Part shown: positions 1 to 7,067 of the stretch, piece by piece
Layout: each line of letters opens with the position of its first letter
Numbering within the stretch: the stretch's first letter is position 1
Source: an uncultured Mitsuokella sp.
GTDB lineage: Bacteria > Bacillota > Negativicutes > Selenomonadales > Selenomonadaceae
Direction: 5' to 3'
DNA: 10,426 nt
Assembly: GCA_900770895.1 (NCBI GenBank)
Contig: CAAGMF010000165.1
Span: 1 to 10,426, forward strand
Position numbers and translations under genes: made by a program
The notes under the pieces: model-generated
What the model saw: only the letters and a program-made list of their open reading frames with translations
The model's database searches: none
What the model was told of the DNA's origin: nothing

Positions 1-16
1 TAAATTTCTAAATGTA

Positions 17-895
17 TCAGGCAACAGCCCTTGCGGCATTGAGTAGCAGGGCTGGGAAGTAGCGTTCCGCTGGAGGAACGTTCCCGATAGCTGAGTGGCA
101 GCGCTGGAAGTTATACACGTTGATGTAGTTATGGATGGCCTTGCGAGCCTCCCGGATATTGCGGTATTGCGTGAGATAGGCTTCCTCATATTTGAATGTC
201 CGGAACCACCGCTCAATCTTGATGTTGTCGGCCCAGCGGCTCTTGCCATCCATACTCTGGCGGATGTTATGTTCCTTGAGGAATGCCTTGTACTCCTTGC
301 TGGTGAATTGGCATCCCTGGTCGGAGTTGAGAATCTGTGGCTTTGCTACACGGAGAGCTTTCCTTACGGCAGTGATGACCATCCTGGTGTCCAGGGTATC
401 GTCCACCTCCCAGCCGACGATGCAGCGGCTGTACCAGTCGATGATGGCTGTCAGATAGACATAGCCATGTTCCAGCGGGATGTAGGTGATGTCGATGGAC
501 CATGCTTGGTTAGGTTGTTGGACATCCACATTCCTCAACAGGTAAGGCACCACCTGCGCTTGCTGCTACCGCTTGGAAAGATTCATCTTCGGATAGATGG
601 CGTCAATGCCCATCTCGCGCATATAACGAGATGTCTTGCGTCGTCCGACCTGATGCCCGAGGCGCTGTAGCTGCGAGGCCAGCTGCCTTGCTCCCCAGGC
701 AGGATTGTCCGTGTGGAAACGGTCGATGATGCGCTTGCATTCCAGTTCTTCATCCGATGGAGCACTCTCCTTTGGGTGGTAGTATTGGCTCGTACGGTTG
801 ATGGCGAGCAGCTTTGCCGCTTTCCGGAGGGAAAGCCCTACATGCTTAGTCTTCGAAAGGCTTTGGAGAATACTTTTTCTCGTAGTCCGGTCCAA
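17..895 (-). pseudogene. IS3-family transposase OrfB (DDE integrase), interrupted by an in-frame amber stop
   Basis: This is the catalytic half of an IS3 transposase. Translation starts at TTG (893-895) preceded by TGAGG at 902-906. The first 109 residues carry the region seen before the catalytic core in these proteins (LSLRKAAKLLAINRTSQYY). A TAG at 566-568 then stops the frame. The same frame reopens at once (QQAQVVPYLL) and continues to TGA at 17-19. The distal part holds the catalytic triad: D in SIDITY, D in NSDQG and E in KIERWF, with 35 residues between the second D and the E, which is the DD(35)E signature. Read through, the protein would be about 292 residues, the usual length. A single substitution or a sequencing error would explain the stop; nothing else looks damaged. 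Function is certain; inactivity is likely. Confidence 0.88.
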
Positions 896-1193
896 GTATT
901 TCCTCAGATTTTTTTTTCAACCAGTCCACCTGCATGGTGAGCTGGCCGACTTTGCGGGCATAGGAGGCTTTCTCCTTCCGCTCGGTCTCGAGCTTTTGCT
1001 TGAGGTTGTCTTCTCTGGAGTCATCGAATACGATGCTTGCCTTGCTAAGGAACTCGTTCTTCCAGTTCCGCAAGAGATTTGGCAGGATTTCGTTCTCGGC
1101 CGCCAGGGTGTTGAGGTCTTTCTCCCCCTTGAGCAGCTCGATGACCAGATCAGATTTGAATTTCGATGTGAAATGACGGCGTGTGCGTGACAT
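846..1193 (-). CDS. IS3-family transposase OrfA (helix-turn-helix DNA-binding subunit)
   Basis: This 115-residue protein has the IS3 OrfA layout. The N-terminal helix-turn-helix is at about residues 5-55 (FTSKFKSDLVIELLKG, then NEILPNLLRNWKNEFL). A leucine-zipper-like coiled coil rich in K, E and L follows at about 60-100. It would bind the terminal repeats of the element and oligomerise with OrfB. ATG at 1191-1193 is preceded by AAAAGGAGAT (1201-1210), an excellent ribosome binding site. The frame overlaps orfB by 50 bases. A run of nine A residues (909-917 on this strand) lies in the overlap, but orfB is not in the -1 frame relative to orfA. Intact in itself. Confidence 0.88.
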   Translation of the reverse strand: MSRTRRHFTSKFKSDLVIELLKGEKDLNTLAAENEILPNLLRNWKNEFLSKASIVFDDSREDNLKQKLETERKEKASYARKVGQLTMQVDWLKKKSEEILGPDYEKKYSPKPFED

Positions 1194-1194
1194 G

Positions 1195-1341
1195 TTGATT
1201 ATCTCCTTTTCATTGCTCGCCTCCAGTATACCACGAGATTCACATTAAGAAGTAGCTTCGAAGTTGTCTTAATTCATGGTTCCATTATAAGAGCAGATGG
1301 TTACACCATGATAGACCGGCTGGCTCTTTTGTAAGTTATGA
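1195..1341. other. IS3 leader and right end, then spacer
   Basis: This stretch holds the ribosome binding site and promoter of the IS (minus strand) and its presumed right end near 1284, then about 57 bases in which I see no gene or clear structure before the promoter of the acidic-protein operon. Confidence 0.5.
1225..1233 (-). promoter_or_regulatory. Extended -10 promoter of the IS3 element
   Basis: On the minus strand the bases read TGGTATACT, an extended -10 (TG-N-TATACT). It lies about 20 bases upstream of the ribosome binding site of orfA. No convincing -35 hexamer is seen 17 bases further up, which is tolerable for an extended -10 promoter. Confidence 0.5.
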
Positions 1342-1371
1342 TTGACACCTGCTTGCTTGGTATGATATTAT
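1342..1371 (+). promoter_or_regulatory. Sigma-70 type promoter of the acidic protein / SecB-like / nuclease operon
   Basis: A perfect -35 box TTGACA at 1342-1347 is followed after 18 bases by TATTAT at 1366-1371; TATAAT also occurs at 1369-1374 but with a long 21-base spacer. Transcription would begin near 1378, about 28 bases before the ATG at 1406. This rules out the in-frame ATG at 1373, which lies inside the promoter, as the true start. Confidence 0.65.
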
Positions 1372-1405
1372 AATGTTGTATTTTTGTATTATGGAGGGTG
1401 TTCTT

Positions 1406-1954
1406 ATGGCTACTAGTCTCTTTATGCCTTTCATGCAACGTAACTATAATGATGATTACAGCAATGATAATGAGGGAATACATCTCTGGGGAGATACACT
1501 CAAGGCATTGGAAGTCATCTTGAAGAAGATGACTCCTTCTTTGGCAGGTGAAGACTGTACTTACGAAAAATGGCAGAGTGTTGCGAAAAAAGGCCCGTAT
1601 CGTTTCTTTGCTTTGTGGCTGGAGAAAAAGGGAGAACTGTATCTGTCAAAGATTTGTGGCATGAATTTGAATGAAGGTATGCCGGAACGACTGCTTGATT
1701 GCTTTGATGAAGCTATATTTGATTTGCAGATGGCCTCAGAGGTCGATGATGAAGAGGTCCTTGCTGCTGATGTAGCGGATGTGTTGACTGATTTGTCAAT
1801 GGTAATAGAGCAATATGAGCAACATGATGAAAATGTAATTGTTTATGATGAAGATATAGAACTTAGTTCTTCTGAATCTTCGTTTGAATGTATGAATCAA
1901 AATGAGTCCTCACTCGATTCTTGTGGGGACTTTTTTATTAGTGTAGCGGCATAA
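1406..1954 (+). CDS. Acidic protein of unknown function, first gene of a SecB-like/nuclease operon
   Basis: I do not recognise this 182-residue protein. The start is ATG at 1406, chosen because GGAGGG (1393-1398) lies 7 bases upstream; the in-frame ATG codons at 1373 and 1391 lie in the promoter or overlap the ribosome binding site. Residues 25-110 look like a folded, mixed helical domain (WGDTLKALEVILKKM, then YRFFALWLEKKGELYLSKI). Residues 111-160 are strongly acidic (VDDEEVLAADVADV, YDEDIELSSSESS). The protein ends GDFFISVAA, whose hydrophobic, AA-final tail resembles C-terminal degrons of the ssrA type. Acidity, a possibly labile tail and position ahead of a SecB-like chaperone and a nuclease-like protein make an antitoxin or inhibitor role a reasonable guess, but this is inference. 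The gene is AT-rich compared with the flanking uxaA. Confidence 0.75.
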   Translation: MATSLFMPFMQRNYNDDYSNDNEGIHLWGDTLKALEVILKKMTPSLAGEDCTYEKWQSVAKKGPYRFFALWLEKKGELYLSKICGMNLNEGMPERLLDCFDEAIFDLQMASEVDDEEVLAADVADVLTDLSMVIEQYEQHDENVIVYDEDIELSSSESSFECMNQNESSLDSCGDFFISVAA

Positions 1955-1970
1955 AAAGGGGGAATAATCA

Positions 1971-2453
1971 GTGGACCAGGAGAAACAGAGCATTTATGAA
2001 GAATATAAATTATCTCGCCATGTGATTCAAATGACAGATGCACGAATAATAGGATGTAATTTTGAGAATATAACCCCTTTTTTGGATGATTTCTCGTTTA
2101 ATATAAAATTTTTTTTAAAACGTAGTGTAAAATTAATATCGCCTAATGAGTGCCATGGACTTTTACATGCACATATTGAGATTTTTTCGAAGAAAAAAGA
2201 TGATGTACCTATCATGCCGATTGACATAAAATGTTTGGGGAGATTTTCCTTAGCTAAAGATGAGAACCTTAAAGAGGATGAGTTTGTAAAACAGGTTGCT
2301 TTGCAATTGGTGCCGCAGTTATTGCCGTATGTGAGAGAAATATTGTCAACGATATCTACAATGTCATTAGCAAGGCCGATTATTTTGCCGACAATGGATG
2401 TTATTCAATCGATTCGGATAAATAAGGGACACCATGATGATGGTACACATTGA
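1971..2453 (+). CDS. SecB-like chaperone
   Basis: This 160-residue protein resembles the export chaperone SecB and its solitary homologues. The clearest part is residues 117-143, LLPYVREILSTISTM followed by ARPIILPTMD, which matches the SecB C-terminal signature (FPYAREIISSLTSRGGFPPLNLPPVNF-like). Before it come beta-rich segments (LHAHIEIFSKK, MPIDIKCLGRFSL) as in the SecB fold. GTG at 1971 is used: AAAGGGGG (1955-1962) lies 8 bases upstream and 16 bases separate it from the preceding stop. SecB proteins hold unfolded clients. In toxin-antitoxin-chaperone systems a SecB-like protein protects an aggregation- or protease-prone antitoxin. The genetic setting here, between an acidic protein and a nuclease-like protein, suggests such a dedicated role rather than general export. 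The family call rests on motif memory, so I hold it at good but not full confidence. Confidence 0.72.
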   Translation: MDQEKQSIYEEYKLSRHVIQMTDARIIGCNFENITPFLDDFSFNIKFFLKRSVKLISPNECHGLLHAHIEIFSKKKDDVPIMPIDIKCLGRFSLAKDENLKEDEFVKQVALQLVPQLLPYVREILSTISTMSLARPIILPTMDVIQSIRINKGHHDDGTH

Positions 2454-3147
2454 TTTTGAACGTGAAGATCGTCAACCTTTTCAATTTCAGAATATCACGG
2501 GTAAAGTGGCGTCTTTTTTGATAAATAACGATGAATATTTACACCAATTTGTGCATTTTATACGCAATTCTTATAGATTTGATGCAATTAAATTTCATCA
2601 ATACATTTGTCGCTTCCAAGAAAGAATTAGCCGAAAGAGAGTAAATGGCAATCTTGATGATGAATATGTGTCCCTGTTGGAGGAGCTTTCGACTACTTGC
2701 CGAAAAGACCGCGATGTAAATGATTTACGAGGCATGATTGCCGAACAAATATTTCAGGAATGCTTTAAGAAACGGAGATTGGGAAGAGATTGGAAATACT
2801 TAACAGGATGCAGTGTGCGGATTGATGGAGTTTTGGTTATCTATACCTCTGAAACCGGAACTAAGATGACGGTTGATCTAGGTGCCTGGTGCTTCAACTT
2901 GCAGAGTGGTGAATTTTATGAAGTCAAGCTTTCACCGTATGCATTTCATAAAATCGATTTTTGTTATTTGTCACAGCTCAATCAGTCTTTGAAAAATGCT
3001 GGCATATCCAAATATAAGATCGGGATTTTCTCACTAGATGATTCGCTTCTTTTGCGTGAAAGAATTCAGCAACTTGGTTTTGAAATGTTTGATCAAATGC
3101 AGACATTATCACTGGCTGATTTTTTAGGAAAGGGTCATGTTCATTGA
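2434..3147 (+). CDS. Putative PD-(D/E)XK superfamily nuclease, candidate toxin/effector
   Basis: This protein of about 237 residues overlaps the end of the SecB-like gene by 20 bases, so translation is probably coupled. Three consecutive ATG codons (2434, 2437, 2440) follow AAGGGA (2424-2429); any could be the start. The N-terminal 90 residues are helical and charged. Residues 98-170 show the pattern of a restriction-endonuclease-like core: an early helix with E104 (LRGMIAEQIFQECF), D148 in KMTVDLGAW, and E163-V-K165 in GEFYEVKLSP, with 14 residues between D148 and E163. The following helix (FCYLSQLNQSL) and strand (KYKIGIFSL) complete the fold as usually seen. No DNA-binding or methylase partner is present. 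The likely role is a metal-dependent DNA or RNA nuclease acting as toxin or defence effector; the substrate is unknown. Confidence 0.65.
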   Translation: MMMVHIDFEREDRQPFQFQNITGKVASFLINNDEYLHQFVHFIRNSYRFDAIKFHQYICRFQERISRKRVNGNLDDEYVSLLEELSTTCRKDRDVNDLRGMIAEQIFQECFKKRRLGRDWKYLTGCSVRIDGVLVIYTSETGTKMTVDLGAWCFNLQSGEFYEVKLSPYAFHKIDFCYLSQLNQSLKNAGISKYKIGIFSLDDSLLLRERIQQLGFEMFDQMQTLSLADFLGKGHVH

Positions 3148-3195
3148 TCCGGGATGTTTCTTGATAAGGCTGGAGTTACTTTCTAGATGTGTCGT

Positions 3196-3230
3196 AATTG
3201 CGCAGTAAGACCACCTTCGTGCGATTTTTT
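3196..3230 (+). terminator. Weak candidate intrinsic terminator after the nuclease-like gene
   Basis: AATTGCGC (3196-3203) can pair with GTGCGATT (3219-3226) with two G-U pairs around a 15-base loop, and a run of six T (3225-3230) overlaps and follows the stem. The stem is poor, so this is only a candidate for the end of the three-gene operon. Confidence 0.3.
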
Positions 3231-3278
3231 ACTTGCATATCCGAATCTGAGCATGTGCACACAGAGGGAGAGTTTTCA

Positions 3279-4829
3279 ATGGAGAAGAGAGCAATATGCC
3301 TGTCGCCGGAGGATAATGTTGTGACGCTGACGGAGGCGGCTGAGGCTGGGGATGCGGTTGTCTATGCGGTGGACGGCGAGGCGCGTCGTGTGGCTGCCAG
3401 CGAGGCGGTGCCGGTATGGCACAAGGTCGCGCTGGATGATTTGCCGGCTGGTGCGGAGGTACGCAAGTACGGTGAGGTGATCGGCGCCACGACGCAGCCG
3501 GTGCAAAAGGGCGGCTGGGTGTCGCACGAGAATATAAAGAGTGTGCCGCGCGACTATGCCAGTGAGTATCAGACAGAGGGGCATGGAATCGCTGCTATCA
3601 ATAAGGGTGAGGCTGGTGCAGGAGCCGCAGCTGGGGCGCAGCCGGCAGGAGCTGGTACGCGCAGTGGCCGTTCGTTCCTTGGCTATGCGCGTAGCGAGGG
3701 GCGGCCGGGTATCCGCAACTATGTGCTGATCCTGCCGACGTGTGCCTGTGCAAGCGAGTCATGCCGGCTCGTGGCGAGCCAGGTAGCGGGCACGAAGAAT
3801 ATCGTCTTCAATACGGGCTGCAGCGATGTTGCGGCCAATACCGCTATGAGCCAGAAGATACTGACCGGCTTTGCCTTGCATCCGAATGTCTATGGCGTCG
3901 TCATCATCGGCCTGGGCTGCGAGACGGTGCCGCACGCGAAGCTGCGGGCCAAAGTCGAAGCCTTGACGAGCAAGCCGGTCGTGTCATTCGGCATACAGGA
4001 GGAGGGCGGCACGGTGAAGACGGTTGCGAAGGCTGTGCGGGCGGCGCGTGAGATGGTGGCCCGGGCTGCAGCCCAGCCGCGCGTGGCGTGCGATATCGCG
4101 GACCTGCTCATCGGTATCGAGTGTGGTGGCAGTGACGCTACCTCGGGCATAGCGGCCAATCCGGCCGTGGGCAATATGAGCGACCGGCTCGTCGATCTCG
4201 GTGCATCGACCATCATGAGCGAATCTATCGAGTGGATCGGTGGTGAGCATGTGCTGGCGCGCCGCGCGGCGACTCCGGAGCTCCATGATGCCATCATAGC
4301 GGTATGCGAGCAGTACGAGGAGCATCTGCTCCGCGCGGGGCAGGACTGCCGGGCCGGCCAGCCGACTCCGGGTAACAAGGCCGGCGGCCTGTCGACGATC
4401 GATGAGAAGAGTCTCGGCTGCATCCGCAAGGGCGGCACCCGTCCCATCGTCGAGGTGCTCGAGCAGGCGGTCCGGCCGTCGCAGCGCGGGGCCATCGTCA
4501 TGGATACAGCGGGCTACGATATTTCCTCGGTGACATCGATGGTCGCCGCCGGCTGTCAGGCGGTTATTTTCACGACGGGGCGCGGGACGCCGACCGGCAA
4601 TGCGATAGCTCCGGTGCTGAAGGTCACGGCGAACGAGCATACGTACAGCTGGATGGAGGACAATATGGATGTCGACCTGAGCCCCATCATCCGCGGCGAG
4701 CAGACCATAGAGGCCATGGGCGAGCGGCTGGTCGACCAGATCGCCGCCGTAGCTGGCGGTCAGATGACGAAGGCTGAGGCCTACGGTTTCTCCGATATAG
4801 CGGTAGACCATGTGTGTCGGTACGTGTGA
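3279..4829 (+). CDS. uxaA: UxaA-family sugar-acid dehydratase, probable altronate dehydratase
   Basis: This 516-residue enzyme has the full single-chain UxaA layout. An N-terminal SAF domain lies at about residues 5-92. An Ala/Gly-rich linker follows at about 105-128, and the dehydratase core runs from about 130 to 516. Hallmarks of the core are GIRNYVLILPTCAC (144-157), NTGCSD, HPNVYGVVIIGLGCE (201-215), ECGGSDATSGIAANPAVG (281-298) and FTTGRGTPTGNAIAP. The cysteines in these motifs are typical iron-site ligands of the family. In the hexuronate pathway the enzyme converts D-altronate to 2-keto-3-deoxygluconate in the cytoplasm. Galactarate-type or related substrates cannot be excluded. ATG 3279 is preferred over an upstream in-frame TTG (3198) because GAGGGAGAG lies 6-8 bases upstream and the SAF domain starts right there. 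Very GC-rich relative to the preceding operon; no other uronate genes adjoin it. Confidence 0.85.
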   Translation: MEKRAICLSPEDNVVTLTEAAEAGDAVVYAVDGEARRVAASEAVPVWHKVALDDLPAGAEVRKYGEVIGATTQPVQKGGWVSHENIKSVPRDYASEYQTEGHGIAAINKGEAGAGAAAGAQPAGAGTRSGRSFLGYARSEGRPGIRNYVLILPTCACASESCRLVASQVAGTKNIVFNTGCSDVAANTAMSQKILTGFALHPNVYGVVIIGLGCETVPHAKLRAKVEALTSKPVVSFGIQEEGGTVKTVAKAVRAAREMVARAAAQPRVACDIADLLIGIECGGSDATSGIAANPAVGNMSDRLVDLGASTIMSESIEWIGGEHVLARRAATPELHDAIIAVCEQYEEHLLRAGQDCRAGQPTPGNKAGGLSTIDEKSLGCIRKGGTRPIVEVLEQAVRPSQRGAIVMDTAGYDISSVTSMVAAGCQAVIFTTGRGTPTGNAIAPVLKVTANEHTYSWMEDNMDVDLSPIIRGEQTIEAMGERLVDQIAAVAGGQMTKAEAYGFSDIAVDHVCRYV

Positions 4830-4891
4830 GGATGTTTGAATTGATTATCCCTGATGGCAATACATTGACACTGATCCGATGAGGTGATGCT
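4830..4891. other. Short convergent intergenic region
   Basis: Sixty-two bases separate the stop of uxaA from the stop of the converging 159-residue gene. I see no convincing hairpin with a T run for either direction. Confidence 0.5.
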
Positions 4892-5371
4892 TCAGACGAC
4901 AGAGACACTGCCATCGTCGCTTATAGCTCGACAGCAGTCAGTGTAGACCTCGATGAAGGCATAACTGCCATGCAGAGCCAGGGCGCGGGCCTTCTCCATG
5001 CCGTTCGGCAGTGTCTGGCCGCGGTGGTAGTGCTCGATGATGCTGCCGGAGAGGTCAAGGGTGTGTACCTCGTAGTCATCGCCGAGATAGCAGCGTGAGA
5101 CTATGCCGATGAGCAATCCTTCGAGCTCTACTTCGGGGAGCTCGGCTTTTATGCGATCGACGATATCCTGGCAGGCTTGACGATTCATCACATGGCCGCC
5201 GGCATCAAGCTTTTTCAGTAAGGCGACATATTCGCGGGAGCGAGGCTCACGCAACAGGCGGTCGAGCCTCATTTTCTGCTTTGGATCAGAGGTTCTCACG
5301 CGTGGCGGAGTCAGCGAGAGACGGCTCAATTGGGCTTGCTGAGTGTTATTGTGCAGCATGGGTCTGGGCAT
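4892..5371 (-). CDS. Hypothetical protein, last gene of the Ycf46-like ATPase operon
   Basis: I do not recognise this 159-residue protein. ATG (5369-5371) is preceded by AAGGAGGAAC with ideal spacing. Residues 1-45 are basic and probably flexible (LTPPRVRTSDPKQKMRLDRLLREPRSREY). Residues 46-90 look helical (KKLDAGGHVMNRQACQDIVDRIKAEL). Residues 85-145 look like a small alpha/beta domain (LLIGIVSRCYLGDDYEVHTLDL, then HGSYAFIEVYTDCC). There is no signal peptide or membrane segment. It lies 76 bases downstream of the AAA+ ATPase in the same orientation. That gap is longer than the others in the operon, but no convincing internal promoter was found. A partner or regulator of the ATPase is plausible by position only. 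Confidence 0.75.
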   Translation of the reverse strand: MPRPMLHNNTQQAQLSRLSLTPPRVRTSDPKQKMRLDRLLREPRSREYVALLKKLDAGGHVMNRQACQDIVDRIKAELPEVELEGLLIGIVSRCYLGDDYEVHTLDLSGSIIEHYHRGQTLPNGMEKARALALHGSYAFIEVYTDCCRAISDDGSVSVV

Positions 5372-5447
5372 CAGAGTTCCTCCTTACGTTGTTTTGTGTG
5401 TGAAATGATACAGTGGCGCGAGATAGGCAGTAGTGTTTGTAGTACGA

Positions 5448-7022
5448 TCAGACGAGGACCTTGCGCGTACGTACTCCTTCAGGGCGGGTGAATTCGCCAC
5501 TGCTGCCGATTGGCTTGCCAGATGCCGGAACAGCGCGCTCGCGGCCCCAGTCGCGAATAGCTTCTATTTTTTCAGGGCTTGTTTGCGAGAGCGGTATGAC
5601 ATTGCGGAATTCGTCCTCGAAGTTCTCAGCGGTCAGAGCAAAGTCGGGATTGGCTATACGACGGTAGGCGAGGTCGCGCACGGTCGATTCGAGATCGGCG
5701 CCTGTGAAGCCTTCGCTGAGAGCGACCAGCTTGTCAGCGAATGGGCCGTCAAATTTTATTTCAAGGTATTTGCGCATGTAGAGCGAGAGTATGTCGCGCC
5801 GCTCGCTTTCGGTTGGCAGGTCGACGAAAAATATCTCATCAAAGCGCCCGCGTCGTAGAAGCTCGGAGGGGAGCATGGATACGTCGTTAGCGGTGGCGAC
5901 GACGAAGACCTGCTTCTTGCACTCTTGCAACCAAAACAGGAACTGGCCGACCATGCGTGTTGAGACGCCGCCATCGTTTGATGAGCCGGCTCCCGAGAGG
6001 CCCTTTTCGATCTCGTCAATCCAGAGTATGCAGGGAGAGACGTTCTCGGCCGTGGTCAGAGCATCCTTCAGCTGATGTTCGGTTTGGCCGACGTAGCTCC
6101 CCTGCACAGTAGCGAAGTCAAGCCGGTATAGTGGCAGCTTCCAGTTGGCCGAGATGGACTTGGCCGAGAGTGATTTGCCACAGCCTGGTACGCCGACGAG
6201 CAGTATCCCGCGCGGCGGCTGCAATCCCTTGGCGCGCATCTCTTCGCGCTTTTCGGGGGCGAGCAGGCACTTCTTCTCGTCGAGCCAGTTGCGCAAGCCC
6301 ATCAGACCGCCGACATCGCTTACGCTGGGGTCGACATCGATCTTTTCGAGACCAGATATATCGGAGAAAAGCCGGTCTTTGGCTCCGCGGACATCGTCCA
6401 GATCTTCTTTATGTATGGCTTTTTTTGCAATGAGGGCGGCCATGACATTCTCCGCTTCCATAGTCGTAACGCCAGATAGTATGGAAGCGGCCTCACGGAT
6501 GTCGCCGTCGTCCCATTCTATCGGTATTTCGGCACGGTAGTCGTCGATGTATTCCTTTATGATGGGGTACATCTCTGTTTCATCGGGGAGATCTATGCGG
6601 AGTGTCATGCCGGTGCGTTGCAGCCGATTCCAGACAGCAGTGCCGGTGAATACGAATATGGCACCGCCCGTCTCATTCGCGAGGCCGACGAGGTCGAGCA
6701 GTTGACGCGCATCGCCGCTATCTGTGCTAAGGTCGCCGGTTTCGGTCAGTATGAGTGTGAGATTCTGACGGTGCTTCATTTGGTCGCCGAAGTAGTCGAG
6801 AGCACCATAGACTGATTTGTCATCATTGAGGACCTTATTCGTTGCGAGGTCATAGACACCTTTCGAGAGTGATTGGACACAGACGGTGAGCGATAGTTCC
6901 GCGGCTATTTTCTTTATCTCGTCGAGCACACGGGAGCGTTCGATGGTCTGTAACGATATGAATGGTATGCGGGCTATCATGTAGCGTTGGAGGAGTTCGG
7001 AGCTTTTTGTCAGTGTGGGCAT
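5448..7022 (-). CDS. Ycf46-like AAA+ ATPase
   Basis: This 524-residue ATPase has the two-part structure of the Ycf46 group within the FtsH/Cdc48-like AAA family. Residues 1-220 form an alpha/beta N-terminal domain with no Walker A (LLQRYMIARIPFISLQTIERSR opening), as in Ycf46. The AAA module follows. Walker A is GVPGCGKS (277-284), Walker B is CILWIDEIEK (331-340), sensor 1 is at N379 in VVATAND, arginine fingers are R390/R391 and R393 in RRGRFDE, and the GFTGADLE sensor-2 region is at 438-445. All catalytic residues are present, so it should hydrolyse ATP as a ring. It has no protease domain or membrane segment. ATG at 7020-7022 follows AAAGAGG with 7 bases between. It probably remodels or drives the membrane-associated protein encoded at the start of the same operon; the substrate is unknown. 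Confidence 0.88.
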   Translation of the reverse strand: MPTLTKSSELLQRYMIARIPFISLQTIERSRVLDEIKKIAAELSLTVCVQSLSKGVYDLATNKVLNDDKSVYGALDYFGDQMKHRQNLTLILTETGDLSTDSGDARQLLDLVGLANETGGAIFVFTGTAVWNRLQRTGMTLRIDLPDETEMYPIIKEYIDDYRAEIPIEWDDGDIREAASILSGVTTMEAENVMAALIAKKAIHKEDLDDVRGAKDRLFSDISGLEKIDVDPSVSDVGGLMGLRNWLDEKKCLLAPEKREEMRAKGLQPPRGILLVGVPGCGKSLSAKSISANWKLPLYRLDFATVQGSYVGQTEHQLKDALTTAENVSPCILWIDEIEKGLSGAGSSNDGGVSTRMVGQFLFWLQECKKQVFVVATANDVSMLPSELLRRGRFDEIFFVDLPTESERRDILSLYMRKYLEIKFDGPFADKLVALSEGFTGADLESTVRDLAYRRIANPDFALTAENFEDEFRNVIPLSQTSPEKIEAIRDWGRERAVPASGKPIGSSGEFTRPEGVRTRKVLV

Positions 7023-7067
7023 GGATTGGCCTCTTTTCTAGAGCATGGCTGAGGATGCGATAGGACC

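Larger units (their letters stand above)
1..1284 (-). mobile_element. IS3-family insertion sequence, left end outside window, transposase broken
   Basis: Two overlapping minus-strand frames (orfA 846-1193, orfB 17-895) give the classic IS3 arrangement of a helix-turn-helix protein followed by a DDE integrase. The element begins before base 1, because only 16 bases follow the orfB stop. The right end is tentatively placed at 1284, where the outward-reading minus strand starts TGGAACCATGAATTAAG, beginning with the TG expected of IS3 ends. The matching left inverted repeat cannot be seen, so this boundary is a guess. The amber codon inside orfB suggests that the copy cannot move on its own. Confidence 0.75.

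Noticed and set aside
95..670. Plus-strand open frame of 191 codons opposite the transposase
   Set aside because: It lies antisense to the clear DDE integrase, has no good ribosome binding site and no recognisable domains.
1373..1405. Upstream in-frame ATG codons as starts of the acidic protein
   Set aside because: They lie in the -10 region or overlap the ribosome binding site; ATG 1406 has GGAGGG at ideal distance.
3198..3278. N-terminal extension of UxaA from a TTG codon
   Set aside because: The extension has no ribosome binding site, overlaps a terminator-like hairpin and precedes the point where the SAF domain normally starts.
3984..4811. Minus-strand open frame of 275 codons opposite uxaA
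   Set aside because: It is a shadow of GC-rich codons in the strongly supported uxaA gene, Arg/His-rich and without any family likeness. The frame 3890-4501 is the same kind of artefact.
4830..4891. Bidirectional terminator between the converging genes
   Set aside because: No stem of useful length with flanking A or T runs could be drawn in this spacer.
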